A stretch of 64,000 bases of DNA from JAJFIE01 sp964344255 (GCA_964344255.1 CAYFMQ010000015.1:1-64000), one strand, 5' to 3'; positions 17,240 to 25,878 are shown, counted from the stretch's first letter. Program-made: numbers and translations. Notes: a model not told the origin generated them from the letters alone.

Positions 17240-18448
17240 CTAACGCTCCACCAATGCCATTTTCTTGTTGTACCAGTTCATGAACGCCGATATCAGCAGG
17301 CTCAACGTGAGATACACGCCCATGGTCATGGCGAGAATTTCAACAGCCTGTCCGGTCTGCATCAAGGTCGTGCCGCCAAACACGGATACAAGGTCCGGGT
17401 ATGCGATGGCGACGGCCAATGACGAGTTCTTGGTCAGGTTGAGGTACTGGCTGGTCAGCGGCGGAATGATCACGCGAAGCGCCTGCGGGATGATCACCAG
17501 ACGGAGCGTGGGGCCGTTGCGCAGGCCAAGGGCATGGGCGGCTTCTGTCTGGCCGTGAGAGACCGCCATGATGCCGGCCCGAACGATCTCGGCGATAAAT
17601 GCAGCCGTATAGAATGACAGGGCGAGAAGAAGGCAAATGAATTCCGGTGTGAGAACCAGTCCGCCCCGATAATTGAAACCTTTCAGTTCCGGATAATCGA
17701 AATGAAGCGGCATACCCGAGAACAAGAAGACCAGGACCGGCAGACCGATGATCAGGCCGAGAGCCGTATAAAAGACGGGGAACTGCTGACCGGTTGCATC
17801 CTGGCGCTTGTGCGCCCAGCGCTGGACGAAAAAGGTTGCACCGATACCCACCAACAGGGCGATCCATACCAGGCTGAAACCGGCCTCTGGAATGGGGTTT
17901 GGCGAGTAAACGCCGCGGTTGTTGAGAAAAAACGTTCCGAATACGTCGATGCTTTGTTTCGGTCCCGGCAGTTGCCGCAGCACGCCGAAATACCAGAAGA
18001 AAATCTGCAGTAGGAGCGGTATGTTCCGAATGATTTCGATGTAGACCGTGGCGATCTTGGCGATAATCCAGTTATTGGAAAGCCGCGCCACGCCAATGAT
18101 GAAACCCAGCACGGTTGCGATGATGACGCCGATAAAGGAGATCAGGATTGTGTTCAGAAGGCCGACGAAGAACACGCGGCCATAGGTGCTTTCCTCGCTG
18201 TATTCGATGAGGTGCGTGATAATTGCGAAACCGGCCGTGGTGTTCAGGAACCCGAAACCCGACGCGATCCCCTGCTTTTCAAGATTGTATAAGGTATTGT
18301 TGATAATGAAGACGCCAGCCGCGATCACAATAGCGATCACCAGTATCTGGAAGAACAAGGCCCTGTACGTGGGATTATTCCAGAAACTCGGGCTGGGCGG
18401 TGTTTTAATGCTCGCCGATGGCGCACCGGCGGATTGGTCGCTCGCCAT
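17240..18448 (-). CDS. aapQ: General L-amino acid ABC transporter, permease AapQ
   Basis: A 402-residue HisMQ-family permease. The N-terminal part is hydrophilic for about 25 residues, then multiple membrane segments follow, with the EAA coupling loop GQTEAAHALGLRNGPTLRL near residue 310. The size and split permease domain match AapQ. It is separated from aapJ by a 106-base spacer carrying a strong stem-loop and is followed immediately by aapM. Confidence 0.94.
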   Translation of the reverse strand: MASDQSAGAPSASIKTPPSPSFWNNPTYRALFFQILVIAIVIAAGVFIINNTLYNLEKQGIASGFGFLNTTAGFAIITHLIEYSEESTYGRVFFVGLLNTILISFIGVIIATVLGFIIGVARLSNNWIIAKIATVYIEIIRNIPLLLQIFFWYFGVLRQLPGPKQSIDVFGTFFLNNRGVYSPNPIPEAGFSLVWIALLVGIGATFFVQRWAHKRQDATGQQFPVFYTALGLIIGLPVLVFLFSGMPLHFDYPELKGFNYRGGLVLTPEFICLLLALSFYTAAFIAEIVRAGIMAVSHGQTEAAHALGLRNGPTLRLVIIPQALRVIIPPLTSQYLNLTKNSSLAVAIAYPDLVSVFGGTTLMQTGQAVEILAMTMGVYLTLSLLISAFMNWYNKKMALVER

Positions 18449-18507
18449 AACCGACTCCCCTACCGTCAGACAAACGGAACGGGACGGACGGATACCTTAA
18501 ACGGAGT

Positions 18508-18539
18508 GACGCATGCGCTTATGTAAAAGCGCATGCGTC
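18508..18539 (-). promoter_or_regulatory. Intra-operon stem-loop between aapJ and aapQ
   Basis: A perfect 13-bp inverted repeat (18508-18520 with 18527-18539, arm GACGCATGCGCTT) with a 6-base loop. No T-run follows on the minus strand, so it is not a classical terminator. In periplasmic transporter operons such hairpins commonly protect the binding-protein message and lower expression of the permease genes; that role here is inference. Confidence 0.6.
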
Positions 18540-18554
18540 GAGACCGTAAAGCCC

Positions 18555-19574
18555 TTAGCGGGCCGGCATCGGGTACATCAACCCGCCGTTCGTCCACAGG
18601 TTGTTGACACCACGCGCCAGTTTCAGCGGGGTGTTTTCACCAACATGGCGCTCGTAGCTTTCGCCATAGTTGCCGACCTGCTTGATCACGTTGTAGGCCC
18701 AGTCGCCGCCGAGACCCAGGTTCTTACCCAGATCGCCTTCGACATTGAGCAGACGTTTGACTGTCGGGTTGCCGGAATTGGCTTTCAAATCGTCAACGTT
18801 ACCGGAGTTGATGCCAGCTTCTTCAGCTTCAAGCGTGGCGTACAGGGTCCATTTGACGATATCGAACCACTGGTCGTCGCCATGACGGACAACGGGACCG
18901 AGGGGCTCTTTGGAGATAACTTCCGGAAGCACGACGTGTGCATCGGGCTCGGCCAGTTTGCCACGCTGGGCGGCAAGACCGGAGCGGTCCGTGGTGTACA
19001 CGTCGCAGCGGCCGGCGTCATAGGCGGCGACAACTTCGTCGGCCTTTTCAAAGGCGACGAGTTTCATTTCCATGCCCGTGGCGCGGAAGTAGTCCGAGAC
19101 GTTCAGTTCCGTCGTCGTACCGGTGTTGGTGCATACAGATGCGCCGCTCAGCTCGCTGGCGGAGGCTACGCCCAGGTCCTTGCGGACCATGAAGCCCTGG
19201 CCGTCGTAGTAGTTTACGCCGGCAAAGTTCAGGCCGAGAGCGGTATCACGAACCAGCGTCCAGGTGGTGTTACGGGACAGGATGTCCACTTCACCGGACT
19301 GCAGAGCCGTAAAACGTTCCTTGGCCGAAAGCGGGGTGAACTTGACTGCGCCCGCATCGCCGAGCACAGCAGCGGCGACAGCACGGCAGACATCAACGTC
19401 CAGACCGGTCCAGTTACCGGATTCATCAGGGTTCGAGAACCCCGGAAGACCCTGACTAACACCACATTGGACATGGCCCTTGGCCATAACGTCGTCCAAC
19501 GTCCCAGCCGATACCCCCACAGACATTACAGCGGCAACAGCAAACGCACCAAGTGCGCTAATTGTTTTCTTCAT
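18555..19574 (-). CDS. aapJ: General L-amino acid ABC transporter, periplasmic binding protein AapJ
   Basis: About 339 residues from the ATG at 19574 (MKKTISALG). This start is chosen because it gives a clean signal peptide (basic KK, hydrophobic ALGAFAVAAVMSVG, cleavage after VSA) and has AGGGAG upstream; an in-frame ATG 45 bases earlier adds only hydrophilic residues. The mature protein is a family 3 solute-binding fold: VQCGVSQGLPGFS, WTGLDVDVCRAVAAA and YTTDRSGLAAQR are AapJ-typical. It captures a broad range of L-amino acids. It is the first gene of the operon. Confidence 0.95.
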   Translation of the reverse strand: MKKTISALGAFAVAAVMSVGVSAGTLDDVMAKGHVQCGVSQGLPGFSNPDESGNWTGLDVDVCRAVAAAVLGDAGAVKFTPLSAKERFTALQSGEVDILSRNTTWTLVRDTALGLNFAGVNYYDGQGFMVRKDLGVASASELSGASVCTNTGTTTELNVSDYFRATGMEMKLVAFEKADEVVAAYDAGRCDVYTTDRSGLAAQRGKLAEPDAHVVLPEVISKEPLGPVVRHGDDQWFDIVKWTLYATLEAEEAGINSGNVDDLKANSGNPTVKRLLNVEGDLGKNLGLGGDWAYNVIKQVGNYGESYERHVGENTPLKLARGVNNLWTNGGLMYPMPAR

Positions 19575-19694
19575 GAATGAAGCTCCCTGGTTAGAATTAT
19601 TCATATGTTTCTTCGGCAAGCTGCACCCTCACGAGTACAGGCTTAAAAAAGGGTTATCATGTTTCGGCGCGCCTGCTCAAGTACTTAAGGGGCT

Positions 19695-19710
19695 CATTTT
19701 GTGCAAAATG
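19695..19710. promoter_or_regulatory. Candidate operator palindrome between aapJ and metC
   Basis: CATTTTG and CAAAATG flank a 2-base centre, giving a perfect 16-base palindrome in the AT-rich divergent spacer (19575-19903). It lies about 120 bases upstream of aapJ and 194 upstream of metC. The rest of the spacer holds no gene that I can support. No regulator can be named from this. Confidence 0.35.
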
Positions 19711-19903
19711 TATCGTTGGGATATTGTTTTGAAAAAAAAGTTTCATCAGAGTGAATAAAGAAGCCATGCTTTATGATTGAATACTTAAATATTCGAAAAC
19801 GACCATGACAGCGCTACCGAATGGAGAATAGATTTGCCAGAGGGTGGGAATTCACGCCATAAGAATTCAACAGCATCGACTTTATCTTCTAGCGGATAAT
19901 TCC

Positions 19904-21070
19904 ATGGATAAGACAAACAAACCTTCCCTCCATCTGGCGACTGAATTGGGACACGTTGGGCGCGATCCACATAAATACGACGGTGTCGTCAATCCACCCG
20001 TCTATCATGCCTCGACCATTCTCTCCGAGACGCTGGACGAGTACCTGACCAAGAACGAATACGGTCGCCGGGGGACAACGACGACCAGGGCGGCGGAAGC
20101 GGCTGCCGCGCTGCTGGAAGGCGGAACCGCGGCCGTCAACGTCCCGTCCGGCCTGGCGGCCATCGCCGGCGCGCTGACTCCCTTTGTCAGATCCGGCGAT
20201 CACATCCTGGTTGCCGACAACGTTTATCAGCCGACCCGTCGATTCTGTAATGAAATCCTGGAACGCTATGGGGTGGAGACCGAGTATTTCGACCCCATGC
20301 TGGGCGCGGACGCCAAATCGCTGATCCGGGACAACACCCGCCTGCTCTATTTTGAATCGCCGGGCTCCCAGACCTTCGAGGTCTGTGACGTTCCGGCGCT
20401 CTGCACCACGGCCCATGACAATGGTATTCTCGCCATCATGGACAATACCTGGAGCGCCGGTTTCTATTTCAAGCCTTTCGAACACGGCGTCGATGTGGTC
20501 GTCCAGGCGGCGACCAAGTATTTCAGCGGCCATGCGGACGCCATGTTGGGTTTTGTGATTACGAACGACGAAGAACTGGGACGGAAGGTGAAACACACCG
20601 CGAACCGTTACGGCACCTGCGCCGGACCGGATGTGTGTTACAACGGCCTCAGGGGATCCCGCACCCTGGATGTGCGTCTGCCGCGCCATTACGAGAACGG
20701 TATGAAATTGGCCGAATGGCTCCAGGGCCGGTCCGAGGTGGAGACGATCCTGCACCCGGCGTTTGAAAGCTGTCCCGGCCATGAATTCTGGAAACGGGAC
20801 TTCACCGGCGCTTCCGGCTTGTTCGGTTTCGTCCTTAAACCTGTCGGAAAAGACGCCCTCGCCGCCATGATCGACGGCATGCAGCTGTTTGGGCTTGGCG
20901 ATAGCTGGGGCGGTTACGAGAGCCTGCTGGTTCCCAGTTGGCCGGCGAAAAACCGCACGGTGACCGAGTGGCCCTATGAAGGTCCTACTCTCAGGGTTCA
21001 CGCCGGTCTGGAAAACGCCGATGACCTGATCGAGGACCTGGGCGTGGGGCTGGACAGGCTGAGCGGTTAA
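19904..21070 (+). CDS. metC: Cystathionine beta-lyase
   Basis: About 388 residues from the ATG at 19904 (MDKTNKPS). An upstream in-frame start at 19844 would add 20 residues with no family support. It is a Cys/Met metabolism PLP enzyme with the PLP lysine K205 in QAATKYFSGHAD, the aspartate block MDNTWSAGFYFKP and the C-terminal SLGG-type region here reading GLGDSWGGYESL. The SWGGYESL form and overall pattern fit MetC, which cleaves cystathionine to homocysteine, pyruvate and ammonia. Its stop shares the TTAA at 21067-21070 with the stop of convergent znuB. Confidence 0.9.
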   Translation: MDKTNKPSLHLATELGHVGRDPHKYDGVVNPPVYHASTILSETLDEYLTKNEYGRRGTTTTRAAEAAAALLEGGTAAVNVPSGLAAIAGALTPFVRSGDHILVADNVYQPTRRFCNEILERYGVETEYFDPMLGADAKSLIRDNTRLLYFESPGSQTFEVCDVPALCTTAHDNGILAIMDNTWSAGFYFKPFEHGVDVVVQAATKYFSGHADAMLGFVITNDEELGRKVKHTANRYGTCAGPDVCYNGLRGSRTLDVRLPRHYENGMKLAEWLQGRSEVETILHPAFESCPGHEFWKRDFTGASGLFGFVLKPVGKDALAAMIDGMQLFGLGDSWGGYESLLVPSWPAKNRTVTEWPYEGPTLRVHAGLENADDLIEDLGVGLDRLSG

Positions 21071-21882
21071 ACTCTGTTGTTTCTGAGCCGGTTCCCGAAC
21101 AGGACGATCAGGGCAAACAGGCAGACAACAACCGAAACGATCGAAGGTCCGGCTGGGGTGTCGAACTGATAGGCGCTCCACAATCCGCCGCTGACACCGA
21201 TGACGCCAATAATAATGGAAGACAGAGCCATGCCTTCCGGCGAGGTGCTGATCGACCGCGCCGCGCTGGCGGGGATCACGAGCATGGCGACGACCAGCAG
21301 GACGCCGATAATCTTCATGGCGGCGGCGACCGTCAGCGCCAGCAGGACAAGATAGAGCACTTTAACGGCGGCGACGTTGACGCCCTCGACCTTCGCAACG
21401 TCGGGATTGACGACAACGGACAGCAGGGGCGACCAGATAAAGACCAGCACGGAGAGAACCGCAACGCCGCCGATCAGGATCAGCCATAGATCGCCGGGTG
21501 AAACGGACAAAATATCACCGAACAGGTAGGCGAACAGGTCGACTTGCACCGTTTCGGCCAAAGAGAGGATCACAAGGCCGAAGGCCAGGGAGCCGTGGGC
21601 GACCAGACCGATGGCGGAATCCAGCGTCGCCTTGCCGTGGCTTTCCAGCATATAGAGAATAACGGCGACACCGGCGCACACGGATATCACGACAATCCAG
21701 GGGAACAGGCCGAGCACGGTTCCCAGCACGACCCCCAGCAGGGCGGCATGGGCCATGGCTTCGCCGAAATAGGCCATGCGACGCCAGACGACGAAGCAGC
21801 CCAAGGGACCGGCAAGCACGGCAACGCCCAGACCGGCAAACAGGGCGCGCATGAGGAATTCAGGAAACATGCCTTCCGTCAT
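21067..21882 (-). CDS. znuB: Zinc ABC transporter, permease ZnuB
   Basis: A 271-residue ABC-3 family permease with about eight membrane segments and the conserved GxxxW-RMAYFGEAMAHAALLGV block near 30-55. It forms the inner-membrane channel for zinc with ZnuC. Its start overlaps the znuC stop by 4 bases, so translation is coupled. No periplasmic ZnuA is encoded beside it; it must lie elsewhere. Confidence 0.93.
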   Translation of the reverse strand: MTEGMFPEFLMRALFAGLGVAVLAGPLGCFVVWRRMAYFGEAMAHAALLGVVLGTVLGLFPWIVVISVCAGVAVILYMLESHGKATLDSAIGLVAHGSLAFGLVILSLAETVQVDLFAYLFGDILSVSPGDLWLILIGGVAVLSVLVFIWSPLLSVVVNPDVAKVEGVNVAAVKVLYLVLLALTVAAAMKIIGVLLVVAMLVIPASAARSISTSPEGMALSSIIIGVIGVSGGLWSAYQFDTPAGPSIVSVVVCLFALIVLFGNRLRNNRV

Positions 21883-22730
21883 CCGGCGTGCTCCCTTTCT
21901 TTATGGTGATGGTCATCATGATGATGAGGGCCATCATGGGCATGCGAGCCCCCTTCGACGGGGATGGCCCGTCCGTCGGCGTTATGCACGTGGTCGTGGT
22001 GATGATGATAGACGGCAAGCTTCGCCGCCATGTCGGCGCCGAAGATATCGCTGAACGCAGGGTCGCGGGCGACGCTGTCGGGCTGACCGGCGCAGCAGAT
22101 ATGGTGGTTCAGGCAGATCACCGTATCCGTGGACGCCATGACGAGGTGCAGGTCGTGCGAAACCATCAGGATGCCGCAACCGCGTCGGTCTCGGATCGAG
22201 GAAATGAGATCATAGATTTCCGCCTGCCCCGTTACATCCACGCCCTGCACCGGTTCATCGAGAACCAATAAATCAGGATCGCGCAACAAGGCGCGGGCGA
22301 GCATGACGCGTTGCAGCTCGCCGCCTGAAAGGTCATGGATGGAACTGTCCATCAGATTGGGCGCGCCGACCTCTTGCAGTACGGATATGCGCATGCCCCG
22401 TTTGCGGTTGGGGCCATGGGAAACGCCGAACTTCAGGAAGCGGGCGACGGTCAGGGGCAAGGATGGCTCGATCGCCAGTTTTTGCGGAACGTACCCGACC
22501 TTGAGGCCGTGGCGGTGTTTCACGGTTCCGGAAGTGGGCTTCACCAGCCCCAGCAGGACACGGATAAAGGTTGTCTTGCCGGAACCATTCGGTCCGATCA
22601 GGGTCAGGATCTCACCCTGGTGGATCTGCGCCGAAACGGATTCCAGAATCCGCCGCTGTCCTATGTGAAAATCGACATTGCTGGTTTCGGCGAGAACCTC
22701 GCCTGCGGCGTGTTCAGCGGGCATTGTCAT
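21879..22730 (-). CDS. znuC: Zinc ABC transporter, ATP-binding protein ZnuC
   Basis: About 283 residues from the ATG at 22730 (MTMPAEHAAG). This start has AGGA upstream and overlaps the zur stop by 17 bases; a longer frame extends to 22832 but lies fully inside zur. Walker A GPNGSGKTTFI, signature LSGGELQRVMLARAL and Walker B LLVLDEPVQGVD are intact. The C-terminal 45 residues carry about 15 histidines in clusters (YHHHHDHVH, PHHHDDHHH), a likely zinc-binding tail. It is cotranscribed with zur and znuB. Confidence 0.93.
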   Translation of the reverse strand: MTMPAEHAAGEVLAETSNVDFHIGQRRILESVSAQIHQGEILTLIGPNGSGKTTFIRVLLGLVKPTSGTVKHRHGLKVGYVPQKLAIEPSLPLTVARFLKFGVSHGPNRKRGMRISVLQEVGAPNLMDSSIHDLSGGELQRVMLARALLRDPDLLVLDEPVQGVDVTGQAEIYDLISSIRDRRGCGILMVSHDLHLVMASTDTVICLNHHICCAGQPDSVARDPAFSDIFGADMAAKLAVYHHHHDHVHNADGRAIPVEGGSHAHDGPHHHDDHHHKEREHAG

Positions 22731-23214
22731 TGTCCTGTGCGCCTGCCTGGCAATCCGGACACATGCCGACGGCCTCCAGGTTGATTCCGGCGAGAGAGAA
22801 TCCATGCGCATCCGCCAGTTCCGAGACCGCATTGTCCACCGCAGGCGCCGGTAGCTCCCCGGCGATGCCGCACTGGCGGCAGATCAGGAACACGCCTTCG
22901 TGCTGCTCACCCGGACAGCGGCATCCGACAAAAGCATTCAGGGACTGGATGCGGTGAACGAGGCCGTTTTCCATGAGAAATTCCAGCGCCCTGTAGACGG
23001 TGGGCGGTTCCGCCTTCTTGTTGCCGGTGCGCAGGATTTCCAGGATTTTGTAGGCGCCCATGGGTTCATGCTGGCGCCAGACGATTTCAAGGATACGCCG
23101 CCTGATCGCGGTCAGGCGTACCCCCCTCTCCTTGCACACGGCTTCGGCCTCGGCGAGGGCGCTCTTGATACAGGCCTGATGATCGTGGGCTTTAAGCGGG
23201 AAAGGAGATGTCAT
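22714..23214 (-). CDS. zur: Zinc uptake regulator Zur (Fur family)
   Basis: A 166-residue Fur-family repressor. The winged-helix DNA-binding half includes LTAIRRRILEIVW and YKILEILRTG...PPTVYRALEFL. The C-terminal half keeps the structural zinc cysteines as CRQCG and CPDCQ pairs, and the HRIQSLNAFVGC region. Genomic linkage to znuC-znuB and the Zur-type box upstream identify it as Zur rather than Fur. Zinc-loaded Zur would repress this operon. AAAGGAGATG precedes the start. Confidence 0.94.
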   Translation of the reverse strand: MTSPFPLKAHDHQACIKSALAEAEAVCKERGVRLTAIRRRILEIVWRQHEPMGAYKILEILRTGNKKAEPPTVYRALEFLMENGLVHRIQSLNAFVGCRCPGEQHEGVFLICRQCGIAGELPAPAVDNAVSELADAHGFSLAGINLEAVGMCPDCQAGAQDNDNAR

Positions 23215-23286
23215 AAGAATGCTCGGACGAGACGTTTAGGATAAACACTGCTATGAAGGGGTGAAGGCGCGCGTGCCCAATCACCA

Positions 23287-23309
23287 TAAACGTTATATTA
23301 TAACATTTC
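23287..23309. promoter_or_regulatory. Zur box between zur and hisI
   Basis: The 23-base site has the core GTTATATTATAAC (23292-23304), a perfect palindrome around a central T, with flank ATTTC on one side. It matches the gammaproteobacterial Zur consensus (GAAATGTTATA-W-TATAACATTTC arms) at 21 of 23 positions by eye. It lies 73 bases upstream of zur and 31 bases upstream of the hisI ATG, so it can control both divergent genes. Confidence 0.85.
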
Positions 23310-23339
23310 CAGATTTCTCTTAAAGACACGGACATTGCC

Positions 23340-23771
23340 ATGACTGAAATTGCAGCGACCAAGTACTCTCCGGCCATTATCGATCAGGTGGTTTCGGAAA
23401 TGGCATTCAATGATGATGGACTCATCCCTGCTATCGCCCAACAGAACGATACAGGCGAAATCCTCATGATGGCGTGGATGAACGCCGACGCGCTCCGCGA
23501 AACCATGACAACCGGACGGGTTTGCTACTGGTCCAGATCCCGCCAGTCCCTGTGGCGCAAGGGAGAGACATCGGGCCAGACGCAGGCTTTGGTCGATTTG
23601 CGCTGGGACTGCGACAACGATACCGTTCTGTTGCTGGTGGATCAGATGGGCGTCGCCTGTCATACGGGACGCAGGTCGTGTTTCTTCAAGGGCGTTCGGA
23701 ACGACGAAACTGTCGATCTCAGCGACGTGGAGATTGATCCCGGAACGCTCTATGGCGGTTCAGATAGTTAA
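23340..23771 (+). CDS. hisI: Phosphoribosyl-AMP cyclohydrolase HisI, stand-alone and under a Zur box
   Basis: A 143-residue HisI catalysing the third step of histidine synthesis, opening the adenine ring of PR-AMP. The family blocks DGLIPAIAQ, AWMN, YWSRSR, LWRKGETSG and ACHTGRRSCF are present. The zinc-site cysteines C91, C107 and C114 and the Asp-rich metal site DCDND (90-94) are retained. No other his genes are near. A Zur box lies just upstream. Zur-controlled HisI paralogues are known in other proteobacteria as part of zinc-limitation responses, so this may be a second copy. Confidence 0.93.
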   Translation: MTEIAATKYSPAIIDQVVSEMAFNDDGLIPAIAQQNDTGEILMMAWMNADALRETMTTGRVCYWSRSRQSLWRKGETSGQTQALVDLRWDCDNDTVLLLVDQMGVACHTGRRSCFFKGVRNDETVDLSDVEIDPGTLYGGSDS

Positions 23772-23799
23772 AACAGGCTTGCATGCCTGGTCAGATGGT

Positions 23800-24201
23800 T
23801 CAGGCGACGTTATCCGCCAGCTCGAAGATCGCCCAGCGCGCCATGAAATCGTTGAACAGGCGCCGTCCGCGAACATCCAGGTCGAGGAAACGCGCTGTAA
23901 GCTGCCCCTGCCCGATCCGGAGCACTTCCGCCCGCAGGAAAACCGGGACGGCTTCTAGGTCGCCGTAAGCCAGGCCGCGAATGATAAAGGTATCGCCTTC
24001 TCTCAGGTTTCCGACCTTGTGCCACTGCACGCGGAACCCTTCAAGGTTCCAGTCAACGGCGCGGTGGGAATAACCTTCGAAATCAAACCGGATGGTCGGC
24101 TTGTTGTAACGGACCTGTTCACGCTGTTCGTCGGGCCTGAAAGCCCTGATGTTATCGGGCAGGTCTGAAGATTTGTGAGAAACCGTTTCGCGAAGGGTCA
24201 T
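23800..24201 (-). CDS. PilZ-domain-like protein
   Basis: A 133-residue cytoplasmic protein. The start is the second ATG (24201, MTLRETV), because an AAGGAGGT ribosome site sits six bases upstream; the earlier ATG at 24216 is part of that site region. A PilZ-like motif pair is visible: RxxxR as REQVR, then DWNLEG about 25 residues later where canonical PilZ has [D/N]xSxxG; here the serine is asparagine. The domain otherwise has the beta-rich pattern of PilZ. Binding of cyclic di-GMP is plausible but not certain. It is convergent with hisI. Confidence 0.72.
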   Translation of the reverse strand: MTLRETVSHKSSDLPDNIRAFRPDEQREQVRYNKPTIRFDFEGYSHRAVDWNLEGFRVQWHKVGNLREGDTFIIRGLAYGDLEAVPVFLRAEVLRIGQGQLTARFLDLDVRGRRLFNDFMARWAIFELADNVA

Positions 24202-24325
24202 TCTGACCTCCTTCATTACATTGCGAATCGCTTATTTCTGCCCGCAAATATTTAACAAAACCTTAGTGAGAGGTTTTTTCCCAAGCAGCCTTTCATTTGC
24301 ACATTCAGCCCATTAGGTTGCAGTT

Positions 24326-25135
24326 ATGATAAGGAACATGCTTATGCGGTCACTAATGGCCGTTTTCTTCGTGTATCTTTGCGCCTTTGCGCCCAAATCA
24401 TATGCGGATGAGAAACTGGTCGTTTTCGCCGCTTCCAGCCTGACGGACGTGATGGCCGAGTTGGGCGATACCTTCGATCAGAAACACCAAACACAAACCG
24501 TGTTTTCGCTGGCGTCAACCTCCGTGCTGGCGCGCCAGATCAAGGATGGCGCGCCGGCGCATCTGTTTATTTCCGCGAATTCGGCTTGGATGGATGATGT
24601 CGTTGCCGCCGGCGCCGTGATGCCGGAGTCAATCCGTGTGGTTGCCGGAAACCGCCTGATCCTGGTCGCGGCAAAGGACGATACGTTTCCCCTACCGACG
24701 GAAGAAACCCTGACGGCCGATTACCCCCTGGCGACAGCAGCCCAAGGGCAACCCTTTGCTATTGGAAGTCCTGATCACGTACCGGCCGGAATGTATGCCC
24801 GCGAGGCGCTTCAGACCTTTGGACTGTGGGACGGAATCAAGAACCGCCTGATCCCCATGCCGAACGTCCGCGCCGTGATGGCGAATGTTGACCGCGGCGA
24901 GGTCGCTGGCGGAATTGTCTATGCAAGCGATATGCGGTTTTCCATCAACGCCAGGATTGTCGGCCTGTTTCCTGAAACCTCTCACGCCCCGATCCGGTAT
25001 CGTGCGGGCGTCGTAAACCAGCCCGAGGATGAAAAGACGCAAATTGACAAGGCAAAGGCGTTTCTGTCTTTTCTTCTGACGCCGGAAGCATCGAAGATAT
25101 TCATGAAGTATGGATTTCTGCCACCGCCTGCATGA
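24326..25135 (+). CDS. modA: Molybdate ABC transporter, periplasmic binding protein ModA
   Basis: A 269-residue periplasmic binding protein with a signal peptide (MLMRSLMAVFFVYLCAFA, cleavage near SYA). The mature protein begins EKLVVFAASSLTDVMAELG, the standard ModA opening, and has GAPAHLFISAN and ADxxRGEVAGGIVYASD-type blocks. It binds molybdate or tungstate for delivery to ModB. It is the first gene of modABC. Confidence 0.95.
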   Translation: MIRNMLMRSLMAVFFVYLCAFAPKSYADEKLVVFAASSLTDVMAELGDTFDQKHQTQTVFSLASTSVLARQIKDGAPAHLFISANSAWMDDVVAAGAVMPESIRVVAGNRLILVAAKDDTFPLPTEETLTADYPLATAAQGQPFAIGSPDHVPAGMYAREALQTFGLWDGIKNRLIPMPNVRAVMANVDRGEVAGGIVYASDMRFSINARIVGLFPETSHAPIRYRAGVVNQPEDEKTQIDKAKAFLSFLLTPEASKIFMKYGFLPPPA

Positions 25136-25182
25136 ACATAGCGTTGGTTAGACGGAATGATAGAGAACCCAGGACCAAGACG

Positions 25183-25875
25183 ATGCCACAACTGACAGCC
25201 ATGGAAATAGACGCCATCGCCCTGAGCCTGAAGGTATCCTCCATAGCAGTTATCGTATCCCTGCCCCTAGGGGTCCTTGTCGCCTGGGCGCTTGCCAGAC
25301 GACGTTTCCCGGGCCGGATGATCCTAGATGTCGTTGTGCACATGCCGCTGGTTCTGCCGCCGGTTGTCGTCGGCTACATGCTGCTTCTCACCTTTGGCCG
25401 GCAGGGCGTTGTCGGCAGTTTCCTGAACGATGTGTTTGGGATAACGGTCGCTTTTTCCTGGCGCGGTGCGGCCATCGCCGGGGCTGTCATGGCTTTTCCC
25501 CTGATGGTCAGGGCCATTCGTCTTTCCATCGAGAACATCGATACCGGCCTTGAACAAACAGCCCGGACTCTGGGGGCGTCACCATTTCGGGTGTTTTTCA
25601 CCATAACGCTGCCTCTCGCGCTTCCCGGCCTGTTGACCGGCAGCCTGCTGGCCTTTGCCAGAAGCCTCGGTGAATTCGGTGCGACCATAGCCTTTGTTTC
25701 CAACATCCCCGGTGAAACCCAGACGATGCCGCTGGCGCTTTATGCCCTGATTAACTCTCCGGGTGGCGAACAAGGGGCTCTCAGGTTGGTTGTCGCCGCC
25801 ATTGTGCTTTCTTTCGCCGCTCTCTTGATTTCCGAACTCCTGACGCGCCGCGTGTTCCGGCGATACGGTGCCTAG
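25183..25875 (+). CDS. modB: Molybdate ABC transporter, permease ModB
   Basis: About 230 residues from the ATG at 25183 (MPQLTAMEIDAIALSLK), which has AGGA eight bases upstream and matches the usual ModB opening. An in-frame ATG at 25132 overlaps the modA stop as ATGA and would add 17 hydrophilic residues. Five or more membrane segments follow, with the coupling motif EQTARTLGASPFRVFFTITLP. It pairs with ModC. Confidence 0.93.
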   Translation: MPQLTAMEIDAIALSLKVSSIAVIVSLPLGVLVAWALARRRFPGRMILDVVVHMPLVLPPVVVGYMLLLTFGRQGVVGSFLNDVFGITVAFSWRGAAIAGAVMAFPLMVRAIRLSIENIDTGLEQTARTLGASPFRVFFTITLPLALPGLLTGSLLAFARSLGEFGATIAFVSNIPGETQTMPLALYALINSPGGEQGALRLVVAAIVLSFAALLISELLTRRVFRRYGA

Positions 25876-25878
25876 GCC

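Noticed and set aside
19889..21181. Minus-strand open frame opposite metC (430 residues).
   Set aside because: Antisense shadow of an enzyme with intact PLP motif; no family signal.
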